64,000 nt of DNA from Protopterus annectens (Eukaryota > Chordata > Ceratodontiformes > Protopteridae). The notes below the pieces were generated by a model, which saw nothing but the letters and a program-made list of their open reading frames with translations, was not told where the DNA came from and made no database searches. The position numbers and the translations under genes are program-made. The stretch is from assembly GCF_019279795.1 (NCBI RefSeq), contig NC_056731.1:870068023-870132022 (forward strand), written 5' to 3'. Below, piece after piece: positions 60,491-64,000 of this stretch (positions are counted from its first letter, which is position 1; each line of letters starts with the position of its first letter).

Positions 60491-60898
60491 GGGTCTATAT
60501 CACATCTGCGAACAGTAAAAATAGCAAATGCTGATATATCGAACTTCAATGTCCGAAAGTTGAAAACAGCAAAGGAATGGATCTGCGACTTTTTTCCTAG
60601 GGAAAAAAATTGCTGGGCCATTCTCTGGGCTTTGGTGTTTTCTCCACTGTGGTGCGATCTTGGAGTTGGTATATTTAAGTTGGGGGGTTTGGAGGGCACA
60701 GCCCCCACATGGGGTATGTGTGGGGGCAAAGCTCCCACTTAATTTTGACTGTACATTCTTTTTTTTGGATCAGAGTATTTTTTTCCCCCGGGGAAAAAAT
60801 TCGCTGATCTGTTCCTTCGCTGTTTTCAGCTTTCTGACTTTGAAGTTCGATATATCAGCATTCGCTATTTTTAGTGTTCGCTGATGTGATATAGACCC
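60491..60898. mobile_element. MITE with ~120-bp terminal inverted repeats, possibly Mutator-like
   Basis: 408 bases. It begins GGGTCTATATCACATCTGCG and ends with the reverse complement of GGGTCTATATCACATCAGCG. Inverted similarity continues through ATATATCGAACTTCAA and ends at a run of A (about 60605) matched by a run of T-side sequence at 60778. The middle holds a smaller GC-rich inverted repeat (AGCCCCCAC / GTGGGGGC). Long terminal repeats with 9-bp duplications fit Mutator-like elements; no transposase is present. Confidence 0.83.
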
Positions 60899-60907
60899 TC
60901 TTAATAT
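60899..60907 (+). repeat. right 9-bp target duplication of the MITE
   Basis: TCTTAATAT. Confidence 0.83.
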
Positions 60908-60992
60908 AGTTCACCACTCTATCTATTTTGTATATACATGTGAGGCCATTCATATTCAAAGATAATATGGAAAGCATTGTCATTATGACCAT

Positions 60993-62100
60993 TTATTCCT
61001 ACTTGTTATATATAACAGTTTTTTAAATGTCGATTTTCAGCTTTTGTGTTATATGTATATACTAATGTTTGGCAGGTTGATCTTTTATACAGTTGTCTCT
61101 TATCATACCCATTTGAACCTATGTCACATCTTATAAGACTTTTAGTTTTAAGAAAACCCTCAAAAAAGCACCCCCTGCACACCCTATAAACTATTAACAA
61201 TACAAACACACAAACTATGTAAATCTTCAAATGATGAAGTTTAACCCTCCTAATAGGAACAATAGTTTCAGATTGGCAGCTGCCCTCACATAGTTTAATT
61301 GACCTATAATTAAGGTTATCCATGCTAAAGCACATGGTACAACCTGTGCTTTTACTTAAACTAAGTGCTGTCTGTTTTTGTCTTATCGTTATTCCTCTCC
61401 CAGATGTAGAAAACAACTTGAATGCTTTCAGAAAACATTATCTTTTAGTCACTGAAAGAAGAAAGAATCCTATTTTTATTACCCTTATTACCATGTCTCC
61501 ACAGAAACATGACAACCAGACAGACAAAGTTGCCTTCAGCTACAAGCTTCTCATATTGCATTTTGAACATTAATTTGCTAAAGGAAAACTTTCCATTACA
61601 CTGAATTGTTTATTTACTTGCTTCCACTTAAAACTTGCTGTTAGATCAAGCCAAGGGCCTTAATCCATTTTTTTCTCATATGCAAAAGTAGGAAAAAGCA
61701 TATCAATTTTAATTATATCACTCTTTTTGACCCGCATTTATTCTCTTTTAAAAATGCATATTTTCTTAAAACTGAACAAGAAGAAATAAAGAAGAAGGAA
61801 AAAAGGGGGCACCTGCTTACTTTAGTGTCTCTATTATACTAAAAAATAACTGAAAAGTTTTATTATTAACATTCAGTATATGTCATGTTTTATAAAAAAT
61901 ACTGTTATGAACAGAATTGTTTTATTTACAGTTACATTTTTCCTTCCTCTTTGCCTCTCCTTAATGTTCTTCCAAACATTAATGGCATGATGTAGGGCAT
62001 ATGCTTTGGAGTCCCCCACTAGTTTAACAAAGTCAAATAAGTCTAATAAAATCCCCTTAAACCTATTTTAAAGTCACGTGATCTGCAGCACTAATTGCCT
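60993..62100. other. no recognised gene; one 136-codon minus frame
   Basis: A minus-strand frame at 61006-61416 lies just upstream of the L1-type endonuclease start and contains a hydrophobic stretch (KIYIVCVFVLLIVYRVC). It might be LINE ORF1-derived, but no domain is recognisable. Confidence 0.4.
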
Positions 62101-62130
62101 GTATTATTTAAATTGTAACTGCTATTACTG

Positions 62131-62175
62131 TGTAGATATGAAGAAGTACTCTGTTATGTATGAAAGCGCTAATCT
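62131..62175 (+). ncRNA. possible decayed hammerhead motif of PLE family D
   Basis: GATATGAAG (a one-base-expanded CTGATGAAG-like core), a GTAC/GTAT stem, then GAAAGCGCTAATC. The GAAAGCGC part matches the mini-pair hammerhead. It lies upstream of PLE-D ORF1, where a 5' pLTR would be expected. Confidence 0.4.
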
Positions 62176-62344
62176 TTTATTTTATTTTATTTTACGTATT
62201 GAATCAGTTTGTTTTATTGGATTTATTAAATTTTCTTGCACTACTGCAGTTTGGTTTACTTTGATACAAAATATTTTTTCCTGCAGCCGGACTTTGCTCC
62301 TTTACCTTGTTTTACTTTGTCAAAACTTTTATCCAATTTGGAGC

Positions 62345-63953
62345 ATGGCAGAAAGTGCAAGTATCAGTGACACTTCCACACCTGAGGCTAATCAGGCAGC
62401 CTCTTTTTAATGGGGCATTTAGATCGTTTGCTTATATCGGAAAGGAATCCTTTACTGACTATGGATACTACTACTTCAAATATTTCTGTTCAAGAGATAA
62501 GACCTGATAATTACAATGAATTTTTTACAAGCATTTTGGTCCATTGAGAATAATCTCTGTAGATTTAAGAGATTACAATGGCAAAGGCTGCATTTTGATG
62601 CTTGTTTGCGACATAGAGTGATACCTAGGGGACTTAGACTTTGCAAAATGTCTACATATGGCAACTCCCTTCCTGACTTGTTAAAGGAATGTCAGATGTA
62701 CAATCTTGAGGTTAGTTCTGGTTATCTGATATTATTAAATAAGTATTTCACTCCAGTTGAGGAACAGTTACGTATAAGTATTTCTACTGACGTTTCTAAT
62801 ATTAACAGCAACATGGACTATTCTTGTTATAAACATAAACTTGATGATCTGTTTTCAGATGTAGATGCTTATGAGAAACATCTGATTGAAACAAAAAAGA
62901 AAAACTGGTACGTGACTTTAAAGATTTTGCTACTGGGCATATATTTGCTTGGTCTGATGAGAAAGCAGATAGACAAGGCTCGAGCTATGCACGGGCAGTG
63001 AAAAATACTATACCATCTAACAATTTTAGCTCTACATCTACTAAAGAGCCTGAAAATTCAGATCGCTGTCATGAGCATGCACAATTGAATCAAGCCAGAA
63101 TGGCTACATGCTTGAAAGATACTCCTACTTGTTTTTCAGGTTCATCCAGCATGCCCTTAACAGGAAATGTTCCGTTTGTAATGGAAATGCAGACAACTAA
63201 CTGGGATGCTGAAAATAACAGCGTGTCTATGTCCAGTACTCCTTTTTTATGATTGACAGCACAAGAACTATTGAAATCGAAGGAGAGAGGTCATTCAATG
63301 AGTCGGACTCGTTTCAACAAGAAGAGGCAGAATTTGGGCACATCAGAAGTAGAGCAAGTCAAGCGGAACAAAATACGCAAAACCTAGTATTTAATCTTTC
63401 AACTACGACCTTATCTGTACAACAGTTAAAGGTATTGAACTATGGACTTAATTTTATACCTTCAGGTTATTCTAACTTGATAGATGTGTTAAATGATCTA
63501 CGATTATTTGTAAGAAATTTATCTTTAAAGCTATGTTATGGTAACAATGCTGGGGGTATGATAGATTTAAAAAAAACAAGCACTTATGTACCTGTTCACC
63601 CCCCTTTAGTCAAGGCATTTTATAAATTGTGTCAAGATGATGTTTATGAGTACTTTTCAAGTAAAAGAAACCATGGTTTTAATAATCTCAGTAGAGCAGA
63701 ATTTTCTGCCTTAATGGAGTTCATATCATCTGATACACTGTGTTTCAGGCCAGCTGATAAGGGAGGAGGAATAGTGGTCTTTTACACTGTCTATTACACT
63801 GATGTTATATTGAATATGCTTAGTGATACTGTCACTTACTTGCCACTTACTGAACTACAAGCACAAAGGCTAATAGTAGCAGTGCAACAATGTATTGAAG
63901 ACTTGTTAATGGAGGGCACCATTGATAAACAACTCTATAAATACTTCTTATAG
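62345..63953 (+). pseudogene. PLE family D: ORF1 and N-terminal RT, cut by a CR1 end
   Basis: ORF1 pieces start at the ATG at 62345, or at an alternative start in another frame near 62410 (MGHLDRLLISERNP), and resume at 62516 with RFKRLQWQRLHFDACLRHRV and VIPRGLRLCKMSTYGN, which aligns with the central PKGLxLW block of PLE-A and PLE-B. A frame at 62998-63252 is the variable, Ser/Thr-rich C-terminal part. ORF2 (63249-63953) begins with a low-complexity N-terminus, then LKVLNYGLNFIPSGYSNLI, and RPADKGGGIVVF, the conserved PLE RT block near 63755. It stops at 63953 where the CR1 end begins; catalytic RT motifs would lie beyond the window. Confidence 0.83.
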
Positions 63954-64000
63954 GTTCATAGGTTCATAGGTAAGTATTAGGCTGTCTGCCCAAGGGCATT
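63954..64000 (-). mobile_element. CR1 LINE 3' end at the window edge
   Basis: Plus-strand ATAGGTTCATAGGTTCATAG followed by GTAAGTATTAGGCTGTCTGC matches the 3' edge at 46464. The rest is outside the window. Confidence 0.78.

Larger units (their letters stand above)
60390..60992 (-). pseudogene. L1/Tx1-type LINE ORF2 endonuclease start, split by a MITE
   Basis: On minus a frame from 60992 reads MLSILSLNMNGLTC and IDRVVNY, stops at the MITE (60898-60491), and resumes after it as IKKYRAQIVMINETHLERNE. Removing the MITE and one 9-base duplication gives a continuous reading through NYIKKYRA. NxNGL, then VxxYIKK and the ETHL block are the start of an L1-type apurinic endonuclease. The rest is lost where the CR1 begins. 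It may be the same family as the LINE at 1-3150, but they do not overlap. Confidence 0.8.

Noticed and set aside
61006-61416. Possible inverted GIY-YIG endonuclease of PLE-D, which would make a fourth inverted pair
   Set aside because: The frame has a vaguely similar Cys/Tyr spacing but lacks YVGKT, the REH block and the C-terminal Asn/Trp block. It also lies directly upstream of an L1-type endonuclease start.

Overview
This window reads as intergenic DNA from a vertebrate genome, most likely a fish or another non-mammalian vertebrate. The evidence is the mix of elements: Penelope-like retroelements (PLEs) with GIY-YIG endonucleases, a CR1 LINE with an esterase domain, RTE and L1/Tx1 LINEs, a tRNA-headed SINE, a Ty3/Gypsy remnant and many long CA/TA microsatellites. 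Species cannot be fixed from the sequence. I found no intact host gene. Almost every long reading frame belongs to a transposable element, and nearly all are broken.

Layout: 1-3150 is an L1/Tx1-type LINE ORF2 remnant. 3887-14048 is a 10.1-kb inverted pair of near full-length PLEs (family A), 5' ends facing, enclosed by a 16-bp target duplication. About 14.05-26.15 kb has no genes but holds a degenerate tandem array with tRNA-like modules (15.1-17.7 kb), a SINE with target duplications (19.45 kb) and a CR1 3' end. 26158-37152 is a second inverted PLE pair (family B) with a 17-bp target duplication; one copy is 5'-truncated and a SINE sits in the central repeat. 37.2-41.1 kb carries two RTE-like LINE remnants. 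A decayed Myb/SANT-like gene (39.09-39.50 and 41.49-42.7 kb) is interrupted by a third PLE-derived inverted pair (41990-42645, 14-bp duplication) made only of hammerhead-bearing terminal repeats. 43.55 kb is a SINE with a 19-bp duplication. 45.3-46.46 kb is a 5'-truncated PLE (family C) abutting a CR1 end. 53.36-55.56 kb is an internally deleted Ty3/Gypsy element. 56.98-60.39 kb is a near full-length CR1. 60.39-60.99 kb is an L1/Tx1 endonuclease fragment split by a MITE with long terminal inverted repeats and 9-bp duplications. 62.1-63.95 kb is a fourth PLE (family D), cut by a CR1 end at the window edge.

The unifying signal is structural. All three PLE loci whose two ends can be seen are head-to-head inverted pairs, with 3' ends outward and one target-site duplication around the whole pair. 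Hammerhead ribozyme motifs sit in the terminal repeats, several with a self-complementary stem III (CCTAGG or GCGC). PLEs with hammerheads are known as a class; this uniform dimeric insertion architecture is the part most worth following up.
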